Shown: in pieces, positions 40,224-48,228 of the stretch
How positions within the stretch are numbered: position 1 is the stretch's first letter
How the letters are laid out: each line of letters opens with the position of its first letter
NCBI GenBank assembly: GCA_000158135.1
Contig: DS999534.1
Span: forward strand, 17,048 to 65,511
DNA: 48,464 nt
From: Rhodobacteraceae bacterium KLH11
GTDB lineage: Bacteria; Pseudomonadota; Alphaproteobacteria; Rhodobacterales; Rhodobacteraceae
Reading direction: 5' to 3'
Translations under genes and position numbers: made by a program
Notes under the pieces: model-generated
The model's database searches: none
What the model was told of the DNA's origin: nothing
What the model saw: the letters and a program-made list of their open reading frames with translations, nothing else

Positions 40224-40921
40224 CAGTTACCGCCGCCCGTCTGGCAGTTCTTGCGTGCTTTTCTGCCGTACCACTCATGGGCACATTCATTGACGAATTG
40301 CGGGCGCAGGATGCGTTGTCCCGGATCCTGTCGCACCAGCTCATTATAGTAACGTGAGGTCTGTTTGGTATTGACCTCGGCTCCAAGGCTTTCGGCGGAG
40401 GGAAAGTCCGGGCAGATCTCCCAGGTCACAGCTGGGATGCGCGCTTGCAGGTGACCGACGTCGCTCTCCCACCACTTGCGGTTCGCGGCGATGAATATGG
40501 TCAAGTCGCCCGTCTCGCCATTGTAGCGCAGCATTTGATAACCGAGATCCCCATTGGGATGAGTTTTTTGCTTGAGCGGATAGCGTACTTTATGGCCTTT
40601 GAGGTCTATCGTGCGACCAGCATAGACAGCGGACCAAGCGTCTCCTGACTTTCCTTTTGTATCGGTCAGACATCCATATTCACGCCCATCTGCCCCATGC
40701 CAGACGATACGGGTATAGCTTCCCCGTTCTGTATTCTGGCCGTCCCAAAAATGGCTGACCCGGGCGGTATTGGCGAGCAGCGGGCGGACATGCTCGACGG
40801 CGACGTTCTGGAAAATCCCGCCGCGTTTATACACTTCCCGTTTCTTGTCCTTGGCAATTGCCGCTCCCGTAGTAAGTGCAATTGCCAGAAACGCTGTGAA
40901 CGCGGTTTTTAATCCAATCAT
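40223..40921 (-). CDS. secreted protein of the pilus cluster, unknown
   Basis: 232 residues from the ATG at 40921, preceded by GGGAGAG; a longer frame to 40990 lacks this. Signal peptide GLKTAFTAFLAIALTTGAAI A. The mature part has RVSHFWDGQNTERGSYTRIV, GCLTDTKGKSGDAWSAVYAG and a C-terminal half with WESDVGHLQARIPAVTWEIC and ARKNCQTG. Trp and Cys rich, beta-like. It lies 65 bases after the 541-residue protein and overlaps the next gene. Perhaps a pilus-associated or surface protein. Confidence 0.6.
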   Translation of the reverse strand: MIGLKTAFTAFLAIALTTGAAIAKDKKREVYKRGGIFQNVAVEHVRPLLANTARVSHFWDGQNTERGSYTRIVWHGADGREYGCLTDTKGKSGDAWSAVYAGRTIDLKGHKVRYPLKQKTHPNGDLGYQMLRYNGETGDLTIFIAANRKWWESDVGHLQARIPAVTWEICPDFPSAESLGAEVNTKQTSRYYNELVRQDPGQRILRPQFVNECAHEWYGRKARKNCQTGGGN

Positions 40922-40986
40922 TGTTCTCTCCCGAAATGCTTTGTGAATCTTTTCTGATTGCATCGTGAGTGTTGAAGAACGGACCC

Positions 40987-42612
40987 TCATGACGAGCCCC
41001 CCTCATCTCCGCCACCGCCATGGCCGACGTCTGGGTCGTTATCATCTCTGTCCTGAGCGTCGTTCACGCCGTCCCCATCATTGTCTTCACGGCCTTCGGG
41101 ACCGCCCCGCTCACCACGATCGCCAGGGGAATTGCCACCGCTGCAGGAGCCGCCCTGCCGTTGGACCTTCCAGGCCGGTTCGCACTTCCCGGACAGGTGT
41201 TCCCAATTACCAATTCTTGTGGTGATCTGATCGGCCTTGCTCTGCCAGTCCCATCCCCTGGTGGTCACCACTCGCTGGTGCCTCACCTTTCCACTGCACT
41301 TGCAATCCGAGGTCTTTTTCTGCGTTTTGGTCGAAGAGACCCACCTGCGGCAGCTGTTGTCCGTCAGGTTCCAACTGCCATAGCGCACCACATCAACATC
41401 GGTGGCCGAGAGACCACTTTCCCAGTCGGGTTTCATACCGGAATAGGTGTAGGTCGTCGTGATGACGGTGCGCGCGTAATCCCGGTCCCCATGCGTCCAG
41501 GGCTCAGCACAGCCCAACGTTCGAGTTTCTATTGCCGTGCTGACCGATGGTGTGACCGAAGCCGTGGGCGCGAGGTTATCGCAGTTCGAATACTGCGACA
41601 GGATGCCAACAGGCGAAGTTATGAAATTGCCATCGCCGTCGGAGGGCAACCAGATCGTTTTCGTGAAGTCGGTCGGGTCCTGCGCTTCGGTGACATAGTA
41701 GTCATAAACCGCCCGGCCCTTGCCCGGCATCGTCATGGTTCGGTTTGGTCCCCTGATCACCGCATCGCAGGCTTCCACATCCCGCTTTCGGATCGTGGTC
41801 GGTGCGCGGCAGAAATCAGCCGTGACCGCCCAGTTACCGTCCCCACCTTCCGATGTGTCATAGTAAGGGTCACCTATCTGTTCATGCTGGGCGCTATATG
41901 GCGTGCTGAGATAGCGGCGCTGGGTTTGGCCAAGTCCCACCTCACCCTCGGGGCAGGCTACGGTTTGCGTTTCCCGCTGACGCCGGATGCGCGCCACACC
42001 GTATTTCTGGGGCGCATCTTTCACATAGCCCAATGTACCAACATCAAGATCGGCCGCATAGTCACCCTTGACCAGGCACTCCGGAACATTCCGACGCTGC
42101 CCGCCACTGGCCAGTGCCAGGATCATTCCGTCTTGCCCGGCTTCCAGAACCCCGATCCGCCGCCCGGTGAAATCCTTACCCCGGCGCTGGGATCGCAGGA
42201 TGGGGGCTTCCGCAATCTGTCCCGCTGTCAGGTTGTGCTTGAAGTCCGGCGTCCCGAAATAGGTCAGCAACTTGCCATCACAATACCGGAACCTCACGTC
42301 GTAGCTCGCAAGCGTTTCCTGTGACAGCGTGGGAACCAGATCATCCGTGATGGTCTCGCTGGCCTCAATGGAGGACAGAATATCCGCCGTGCGTGCCTCC
42401 TGTTCCTGCTCGCTCAACCCGGTGGTCCAGCCCTTCCAGGTGATGTACTTGCTGACCTCCGCATGCGCCGTGCGCAGTACCGTCGTGTAATTCGCGGCCG
42501 AGTTCACAACTTCATCCCGCAAGCGCGAATGATCCCAGCTTTGCGCATGGGCCAGCACTGGCAACAGGCTCAGACAGGAACCAAGAGCGGAGGTCAAAAA
42601 CAGCCGAGTCAT
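40987..42612 (-). CDS. large secreted Cys/Trp-repeat protein with acidic calcium-type tail
   Basis: 541 residues with a signal peptide (SALGSCLSLLPVLAHAQ). The N-terminal third contains ITWKGWTTGLSEQEQEARTA. From about residue 215 there are three similar units, each with a TQTVAC/TRTLGC/KKTSDC-type start and a W-x(n)-C end (VACPEGEVGLGQTQRRY ... WAVTADFC; LGCAEPWTHGDRDYARTVIT ... SWNLTDNSC; CKCSGKVRHQRVVTTRGW ... WEHLSGKC). The end is Gly/Asp-rich: DNDGDGVNDAQDRDDNDPDV plus a Gly run, a thrombospondin type-3-like calcium pattern. Placed between PilO and the other secreted proteins; a surface or pilus-tip adhesin is my best guess. Confidence 0.65.
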   Translation of the reverse strand: MTRLFLTSALGSCLSLLPVLAHAQSWDHSRLRDEVVNSAANYTTVLRTAHAEVSKYITWKGWTTGLSEQEQEARTADILSSIEASETITDDLVPTLSQETLASYDVRFRYCDGKLLTYFGTPDFKHNLTAGQIAEAPILRSQRRGKDFTGRRIGVLEAGQDGMILALASGGQRRNVPECLVKGDYAADLDVGTLGYVKDAPQKYGVARIRRQRETQTVACPEGEVGLGQTQRRYLSTPYSAQHEQIGDPYYDTSEGGDGNWAVTADFCRAPTTIRKRDVEACDAVIRGPNRTMTMPGKGRAVYDYYVTEAQDPTDFTKTIWLPSDGDGNFITSPVGILSQYSNCDNLAPTASVTPSVSTAIETRTLGCAEPWTHGDRDYARTVITTTYTYSGMKPDWESGLSATDVDVVRYGSWNLTDNSCRRWVSSTKTQKKTSDCKCSGKVRHQRVVTTRGWDWQSKADQITTRIGNWEHLSGKCEPAWKVQRQGGSCSGGNSPGDRGERGGPEGREDNDGDGVNDAQDRDDNDPDVGHGGGGDEGGSS

Positions 42613-42613
42613 T

Positions 42614-43822
42614 TCAGAGGTCCTTCTTGATGCTGGAAACCGGCACGAAACGCGGTTTCTCGGGTGTCAGATCCAGAGTGACGGTCTCGCCCTTGCGAGA
42701 CAGCCGGGAGATCGCGGTCACGGGCATGCGGCGCGCTGTTGCAAGCACCTCGTCAAAGCTGCCCTGCAATTCGATACGCACGCGGGGTTCCGCACCAGCC
42801 GGAAGAGAAATTTTGAGACTGAGACTGCCCAAAAAGACTGCAGAGGCTTCATCCCGCAGGTCTGCCAGGGATGGTTTGGTCGGAGGGAGGCTCCCACCCT
42901 GCCCCACCTCGATAAGCGGCGCATGGATGACCTTGGTAGCAAAGAGACGTTGTTCTTCCACGTGTAAGGTTACTTGTGTGCCCTCATGCACTGCCTTGGC
43001 AGCCCGGCGGGCGATCTCGCCGTTGTAGGTTTTGTTCAGCCTGTATTCGCGATAGGCCAGCGCTTCAGTGCGCAATACCCCGTTCAGGGCCGGATCGCCC
43101 ATGTCAGGTGTGGCGCAGCCTTCGCCGGTAATCTCCCAACCCGGTGCACGCGGCCAACCTTCCCGGAACGCTTCCAGACAGCTTTGCTCAAAGACCGCTC
43201 GGTCGATGATCACTGCAACCTTCGGGATGACTTCCGGCTCCGGCTCTGGCTGTTTCGACCAAAGCAAACCGGCAAAAACTGCACACCCTGCCACCCCAAC
43301 CGCTGCGACAGACCCAAGCAGCATCCGATGCGTGTGTCGTTTGCGTGTCGCACCTTCAACGCGAACCGGAATATGTGCCTGTGCCAGATCGCCGATAAGG
43401 GCAATTTTAATATCCGTGTTGATCAGCTCGGCCAACTCCGCTGTTGTCGCAATACCATCAATCCCGCCACTGCCGCATTCCCGGTTCACATAAGCGAGGA
43501 AAGCCTTGCGATCCTCAAACAGGGACTCTTCCGCCAGTCGGGGTTTGCCGTTCACGGTTACCGCCGCAAAATACAGATCCTGCGAGGCATCCTCGAAAGC
43601 AAAGAAAATCGTACCCCGCGACGCCTGATCCGGCAGGCTGCCCGCCAGAAGCGAAAGCAGGCTGAGGGTTCCGATCAGGTTTTCCCCGTCCGGCAGAAAC
43701 GCAGTTCTGGTGGACCAATGCGCAGCTATTGGCGCGGCCCGCCAGAACGGGCGGTCTGCCCTGCTGCCCCACCGCAATCCGGCGACTGCCTTCTGGCCCT
43801 GATATGTGACAACGCGGGTCAT
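42614..43822 (-). CDS. pilO: PilO-like type IVb pilus protein
   Basis: 402 residues. A cytosolic N-terminal domain (residues 1-160, including RGTIFFAFEDASQDLYFAAV) of the actin-like-partner type, one membrane helix near 165-190, and a periplasmic part (TLHVEEQRLFATKVIHAPLI, VRIELQGSFDEVLATARRMP). This matches PilO2 of IncI and related clusters in length and layout. Overlaps PilN as ATGA. Confidence 0.78.
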   Translation of the reverse strand: MTRVVTYQGQKAVAGLRWGSRADRPFWRAAPIAAHWSTRTAFLPDGENLIGTLSLLSLLAGSLPDQASRGTIFFAFEDASQDLYFAAVTVNGKPRLAEESLFEDRKAFLAYVNRECGSGGIDGIATTAELAELINTDIKIALIGDLAQAHIPVRVEGATRKRHTHRMLLGSVAAVGVAGCAVFAGLLWSKQPEPEPEVIPKVAVIIDRAVFEQSCLEAFREGWPRAPGWEITGEGCATPDMGDPALNGVLRTEALAYREYRLNKTYNGEIARRAAKAVHEGTQVTLHVEEQRLFATKVIHAPLIEVGQGGSLPPTKPSLADLRDEASAVFLGSLSLKISLPAGAEPRVRIELQGSFDEVLATARRMPVTAISRLSRKGETVTLDLTPEKPRFVPVSSIKKDL

Positions 43823-45321
43823 CGGGAGTAGTCCGCGGCCGGAATGATGGCCGGACGCACGAATACGACCATCCGGACTTTGCCGACCTCGCCCTTGATA
43901 CGACCGCCCAGGCCAATGAATTTGGCGATACCTGTGCCAGTATTTGAGCGTGTTGCCTTGTCCTGTTCGTAACCTGACAGGATCAAGGTTTCGCCGGGCG
44001 CCAGAAGGGAGTCGTTCTGAATGGCGCGCTGGTCGATCTTCGGCAGTTGGACTGTGCCGTCACCGGTGTCGAAGTCCTCCAATTCGGTCAGATCGTTCTG
44101 GACAAGGGTCAGCGACAGTTGAATGCGGTTGTCCCGCACAAGCCTTGGTAACGCATGGATCGAGATACCGGTGTCGATCGTGTCTGTCTCAACCGTCGTC
44201 GTCGTTGTCCCGTCTTCGTTTTTCGTCTCCCCGATGGAACTTACGTAGTTCACCAATGCGGGCAACGCGATCGGAGCGATGGTTCCGGACTGGGCAATGG
44301 TGGATGCAAGGCGGTAATCCACCACTGAACTGTTTTTTGCCAAAGCCTGAAAGTTGATCGAGCCAAAGTCATTGGTGAGCGTGGCAACACCGCTGCCCGT
44401 CAGGGCTCCGACGGCACCCGAGATTGCGCCATGAGTGCCGGAACCTTCAAGCCCGACAGCAAAAGTGTCAGTCTTGCTGGTGTCGATGAAGAACACAGCC
44501 ACTTCGATAGCGATACGGGTGGAATACACCTCTTCGAAATCCGCGATCACCTTGGCGGCGCGTGCCTGAACCGAAGGCGGGCCAAAGACAGAGACCCGGC
44601 CCATACCTTCGCCGAGCGTAATCTGCGCCGGTGGTGGTGCCACGGCCTCCAGTTGCGTATTGAGGTCTATCCAGGCATTTTGTTCCTCAATGTCGCGGCT
44701 GAAGGTGACGCTTCGGTTGCCATCCGCCCCGCCATTGCCCACGACACCGCCGATGCGGGTTTCCAGTGCGGATCCACCAACCGGCAGCGATAACCGGTAC
44801 CGTTTCGTGATCATCCGGTCGAAGGTGATGGCCTTACCATCATAGGACCACGCCAGATCCATCCGTGCGCCGATCTGGTCGAGCAGTTTGGATAGTGGCC
44901 CCTCGTGATCCACCGACATTGTTGTCCTGATTGGAATGCGCAGAACCTGATTGTTCGGCTGGCTGTAGACGGTGCGAATGTTGACCGGCATATCCGCCTG
45001 TTGAGAAATCAGCTCCGCCAGTTTTTTGATTTCCACCTCGGAGCCGCCCGTGGTCACAGAAATGCTGTCCGGTTTCTCAAAATGCTCCGGCAGCGGTTCT
45101 CCGCTCCGATCATCCCGTTCGACCCGGATCGCTTTCCCGTAGTATGGCCGGTCAATCTCGTGCAGCTGCCCGCGTTGGGCTGCGCGCAGGCGGGACGCCT
45201 GCTCTCCCGCACGCCATGACAGGTCGCCGGTCACATTATCGGCTTCCTTGATTGCATCGCAGCCCGACAGCAGGCTTACGCTTGCAAGCAGTGCAGCCGA
45301 GTTCAGAAAAGTACGCATCAA
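43819..45321 (-). CDS. pilN: PilN secretin lipoprotein
   Basis: 500 residues with lipobox LLSGC (Cys21). N-terminal domains (KKLAELISQQADMPVNIRTV; LLDQIGARMDLAWSYDGKAI TFD), then the secretin region (STRIAIEVAVFFIDTSKTDT, ISIHALPRLVRDNRIQLSLT, LLAPGETLILSGYEQDKATR) and the end VRMVVFVRPAII. It forms the outer-membrane ring for the pilus. ATGA overlaps join it to PilL and PilO. Confidence 0.93.
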   Translation of the reverse strand: MMRTFLNSAALLASVSLLSGCDAIKEADNVTGDLSWRAGEQASRLRAAQRGQLHEIDRPYYGKAIRVERDDRSGEPLPEHFEKPDSISVTTGGSEVEIKKLAELISQQADMPVNIRTVYSQPNNQVLRIPIRTTMSVDHEGPLSKLLDQIGARMDLAWSYDGKAITFDRMITKRYRLSLPVGGSALETRIGGVVGNGGADGNRSVTFSRDIEEQNAWIDLNTQLEAVAPPPAQITLGEGMGRVSVFGPPSVQARAAKVIADFEEVYSTRIAIEVAVFFIDTSKTDTFAVGLEGSGTHGAISGAVGALTGSGVATLTNDFGSINFQALAKNSSVVDYRLASTIAQSGTIAPIALPALVNYVSSIGETKNEDGTTTTTVETDTIDTGISIHALPRLVRDNRIQLSLTLVQNDLTELEDFDTGDGTVQLPKIDQRAIQNDSLLAPGETLILSGYEQDKATRSNTGTGIAKFIGLGGRIKGEVGKVRMVVFVRPAIIPAADYSR

Positions 45322-46076
45322 AGAGGGCTCCCGATCCGGATGATCTTGTTGCTGTAAAGGCTGATCGCGAGGGGGCGCCCACTGGCCTCAAAGCCACGGA
45401 TCAGGCTTTCCAGCGCATCTTTGAAATCTCCCCGAAGCGAGATCGGGACATCTACCTCCCACTCATCCGATCCATCCTGAACCACCGTGTAGCCCGCTTT
45501 CCGCGCCCAGCGGGAAATGACGTCGGTCAGATGCTCACCCGGACGCGCCGTCCAGACCAGAGCCGGAGCGAGAAGAGGTGTTCCGTGAGTGATTGGCCCC
45601 TTCCCGCTCGTCGCGCAAGGCATCTGCAGTAACTGCCCCGGGTGGATGACCGAAAAGCCCGTCAGCTTGTTCAGTCGTGCGATCTCCGGCCAGCGGGACA
45701 TGTTACCCAACTGGCGGGAGGCAATAGTGGAAAGCGTATCCCCGGCCACGATCGTGTAAGAACACGTCGCAGCCGGGGTGGTTGCCGGGGAGGCGGACTT
45801 GGGGGTCAACGCACCCTTGCCCCGGAACCTCTCAGGAAGCGGCAGGGGGTCAAGCCGCTCTGATTTAATCGGCTGCTTTGAAGCCAGTTTCGGTGCTTCC
45901 TGCAGTTCTGGAGTCTGATGTGGTGCAGAAAGAACAGGCCCGCATGCGAACGAGATCAGGAGTGCGAGAGCAGCACCGTACCCATGTGTGGCAGCCGTTG
46001 AATTGAGCGGACTTCGAATGGGGTGGACAAGAAACGTTGGGACTGGTGGCATGATCTTTGTCGCACTTCTCTTCAT
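45318..46076 (-). CDS. pilL: PilL/TcpQ-like protein with LysM domain
   Basis: 252 residues. One hydrophobic segment at 33-50 (signal or anchor), a LysM domain at about 106-153 (YTIVAGDTLSTIASRQLGNM, IHPGQLLQMP), and a C-terminal TcpQ-type domain at about 174-248 (RPGEHLTDVISRWARKAGYT, DFKDALESLIRGFE, NKIIRIG). PilL of IncI plasmids ends with the same domain, but the LysM insert is a special feature that would tie the pilus base to the cell wall. First gene of the operon. Confidence 0.8.
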   Translation of the reverse strand: MKRSATKIMPPVPTFLVHPIRSPLNSTAATHGYGAALALLISFACGPVLSAPHQTPELQEAPKLASKQPIKSERLDPLPLPERFRGKGALTPKSASPATTPAATCSYTIVAGDTLSTIASRQLGNMSRWPEIARLNKLTGFSVIHPGQLLQMPCATSGKGPITHGTPLLAPALVWTARPGEHLTDVISRWARKAGYTVVQDGSDEWEVDVPISLRGDFKDALESLIRGFEASGRPLAISLYSNKIIRIGSPL

Positions 46077-46183
46077 GCCCCGCAGGGCAGCTCAGGACGC
46101 AGACATGTGACGGCTCAACATGACGGCGTGGTGAATTTTGCTTGACCGACATGCCAGATCGTTATGAGTCTACATTTTCATTC

Positions 46184-46212
46184 TTTAAATTGGAAAAAAA
46201 TAGAAATGTCAA
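46184..46212 (-). promoter_or_regulatory. near-consensus sigma-70 promoter of the pil-virB operon
   Basis: On the minus strand TTGACA (46212-46207), a 17-base spacer and TTTAAA (46189-46184) form a strong housekeeping-type promoter. It lies 4 bases after the stop of the triple-HTH regulator and about 108 bases before the PilL start, so the operon need not rely on readthrough. Any regulator site here should overlap the spacer region, which is AT-rich. Confidence 0.55.
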
Positions 46213-46215
46213 TAT

Positions 46216-46971
46216 TTAGAAATCAACCAATGAAGACACGCTCACACCTAACGCACGACTGACATCTATCAGCGACAAAACGGTAATGTTGCCTTTGTAT
46301 TGTTCCAGCCTGTACCATTGGCCTGAGTTCCAGCCGGCCAGTTGCGCAGCACGGGTAACTGGCAACTTTTTTCTTTCCCTCTCTTCCTTTATTCGATCAA
46401 TCACCTGCTTCGTGTGGAGATAGGACGTTCCCTTGGGAACCTGCTTCCAATGATTGAAGTCTTTATCCAGTAACCAACTTGGGTGAACTTCCAATGATCG
46501 AGCTATCCGTATGAGGTTTCCCACCTTTGGTAAGCTCACTGAATTCTCAGTCGTTGCAAAGTATTGAGGCAATAAACCAACGCGCTCTGCGGCTTGTTTG
46601 CGAGTCAGGTCAAGAAACTCACGGCGTGAGCGGACGTTTACTCCTACGAGTTTCTTTAAACCTTCATCCGTGCGTCGAGTTTTCATTGGCACACTCAAAT
46701 ACAGCGCTGGAACGGTTGTGTTCAAGGCCTCAGCAAGAGTTTCGACTGTGCCAATTGCGGGGTTGGTGAGATCGTTTTCAATCTGACTGATCGTGACTGT
46801 GCTTATGCCTGAAAGCTTCGCGAGGTCCGCCTGATTCAGACCTCTCGCCTTTCGCAAACTGCGAATAGCTTTGCCCAAGCTTTGCATAACCGCCAAACCA
46901 ATTAATTCCCTGTCTAATGGTACACTCACTGACCATTGAAAGGGCTGAGTCGTAAGGAGTTTCGGTGGCAA
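46216..46971 (-). CDS. XRE-type regulator with three HTH domains
   Basis: 251 residues from 46971; a Met at codon 29 (46887) would remove an unusual N-terminal lead. HTH 1, about 33-92, is a classical XRE domain (SLRKARGLNQADLAKLSGIS, ISQIENDLTNPAIGTVETLA). HTH 2, about 110-168 (TRKQAAERVGLLPQYFATTE, KVGNLIRIARSLEVHPSWLL), and HTH 3, about 190-251 (VTRAAQLAGWNSGQWYRLEQ, SLIDVSRALGVSVSSLVDF), are diverged copies. Three in one chain is unusual. It stands directly before the transfer operon on the same strand and divergent from the 47229 gene, so it is the best candidate for controlling both. Confidence 0.8.
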   Translation of the reverse strand: MPPKLLTTQPFQWSVSVPLDRELIGLAVMQSLGKAIRSLRKARGLNQADLAKLSGISTVTISQIENDLTNPAIGTVETLAEALNTTVPALYLSVPMKTRRTDEGLKKLVGVNVRSRREFLDLTRKQAAERVGLLPQYFATTENSVSLPKVGNLIRIARSLEVHPSWLLDKDFNHWKQVPKGTSYLHTKQVIDRIKEERERKKLPVTRAAQLAGWNSGQWYRLEQYKGNITVLSLIDVSRALGVSVSSLVDF

Positions 46972-47002
46972 AACAGAGAGTTTTTGAAGATTTTTTGACA
47001 GT

Positions 47003-47021
47003 GTGATTTTTCGAGAATCAC
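47003..47021. promoter_or_regulatory. inverted repeat, candidate operator
   Basis: GTGATT (47003-47008) and AATCAC (47016-47021) around a 7-base centre, just right of a TTGACA at 46995-47000. It lies in the 257-base space between the divergent regulator gene and the 47229 gene, where autoregulation by the XRE protein would act. No good -10 match was found at the right distance. Confidence 0.4.
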
Positions 47022-47228
47022 CCGAAAATTAACCCGCCTTAATAATTTTTATTGCTTTCGATTTCGCGCGGCGCTACCCCTTTACCTAAGGTCAATCCCA
47101 AATGTGGGGGACATTACAAAGGCAACCATAAGAGTAACCGCTGCGTAATTTGGACGGCCTGGTGCCGCAAAATCTGTTCCCCCGAGCGGGCTTGTTTTCA
47201 GATTTCAATTGCCAAATGGAGAAGCGTG

Positions 47229-47906
47229 ATGCTGAACACATTTCGAAGTTCCACCGCTGGTCTGGCCATCGCCGCAAGCGGTCTGTTTGCCACTCCTGCT
47301 GCAGCTTATCCGATCGATTGCGCAATATTCCTCTGCCTTGTTGGTGGCTGGCCCTTTTCTGCGGAATGTAGTGAAGCCAGGGAAGAATTCATCCGGCGCA
47401 TTACACCCTATCCGGTTGAACCGCCACTTCAACTCTGGCGCTGCCCGATAGGCGGATCTGCAGGAGCGCGGGATTTGACTCCAATGCAACGCCTCAATCA
47501 AATCAAACGAAATAGTGCAGTCCCCTACCCCGAGGTGCCTTCGAAAACTCTGCCCACAACTGTTCAGGCATCGTTTTTGGATCAATTCCGATCACCCGTT
47601 GTCAAAATCAGCTATACGGTCGATCTGTCCAGTTCGGACTTTGATGTCGTTCGATCGATCAGGGTTTGGCATGTCCACGGCTATAGCTATAGGGTCACGG
47701 AGCGCGAGGGACCTTGTGTCGAAACGATCCGTGCTGAACTCGGCACTTATAATGATCGCACCGAATACCAGCTGACCCGAACCGGGGCCGATGCGATCCC
47801 GTCCTGGATGGGCATGAAGCGGACATGTGGAAGTTCTTTCCGCGGCGTTGGCGTCGAATGGACCGATACATTCGGTGCACATGACTACGAGGTCGTGAGG
47901 TACTGA
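47229..47906 (+). CDS. conserved secreted protein of alphaproteobacterial plasmids
   Basis: 225 residues from the ATG at 47229 (GGAG upstream); a longer frame to 47052 lacks support. Signal peptide ends ATPAAA; the mature start YPIDCAIFLCLVGGWPFSAE and CSEAREEFIRRITPYPVEPP LQLWRCP is a pattern that I recall from Rhodobacterales plasmids beside T4SS genes. Four or more cysteines suggest disulfides. The second half is beta-like (VRSIRVWHVHGYSYRVTERE). No function known; its place next to the transfer regulator suggests a link to conjugation, for instance surface exclusion. Confidence 0.65.
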   Translation: MLNTFRSSTAGLAIAASGLFATPAAAYPIDCAIFLCLVGGWPFSAECSEAREEFIRRITPYPVEPPLQLWRCPIGGSAGARDLTPMQRLNQIKRNSAVPYPEVPSKTLPTTVQASFLDQFRSPVVKISYTVDLSSSDFDVVRSIRVWHVHGYSYRVTEREGPCVETIRAELGTYNDRTEYQLTRTGADAIPSWMGMKRTCGSSFRGVGVEWTDTFGAHDYEVVRY

Positions 47907-48228
47907 TGGCTCATAGATTGCGGCACAAGTTTTTGGGTAATAGTGGACGTGCAACCACTACATCTATCCGCCATCCCGTGATGCTGCTAAAATCTGGGCC
48001 AGTTCACCATAAGAATCAGGAGAAATGACAGAACCCTAAAAGAACAAACCCCCGCAAGGCGGTGGCCAATACGGGGGGATGCGTAGAAAATCAGTTTGCA
48101 CCTATTTTCTACTGCATTCCCTACAGGACAGGCAAGTCAAAAACGCATTCGTGCGAATAGAAAAATTTTGCCAGCACCTGAGACTCACAATCGCCTTGCT
48201 TCCAAAAAACAATTGAGGAGCAGTGAGC
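47907..48228. other. intergenic region upstream of the putative rep gene with stem-loops
   Basis: 322 bases without a gene. It contains an exact 9-bp inverted repeat GTAGAAAAT (48083-48091) and ATTTTCTAC (48104-48112) with a 12-base loop, and to its left a CCCCC (48049-48053) and GGGGGG (48073-48078) pair that could form a second hairpin. Such structures fit replication control (iterons, antisense RNA or attenuation), but none can be assigned. Confidence 0.45.

Noticed and set aside
41020..42324. 434-codon plus-strand frame opposite the large secreted protein
   Set aside because: Long shadow frame caused by high GC; the minus frame has a signal peptide, repeats and operon context.
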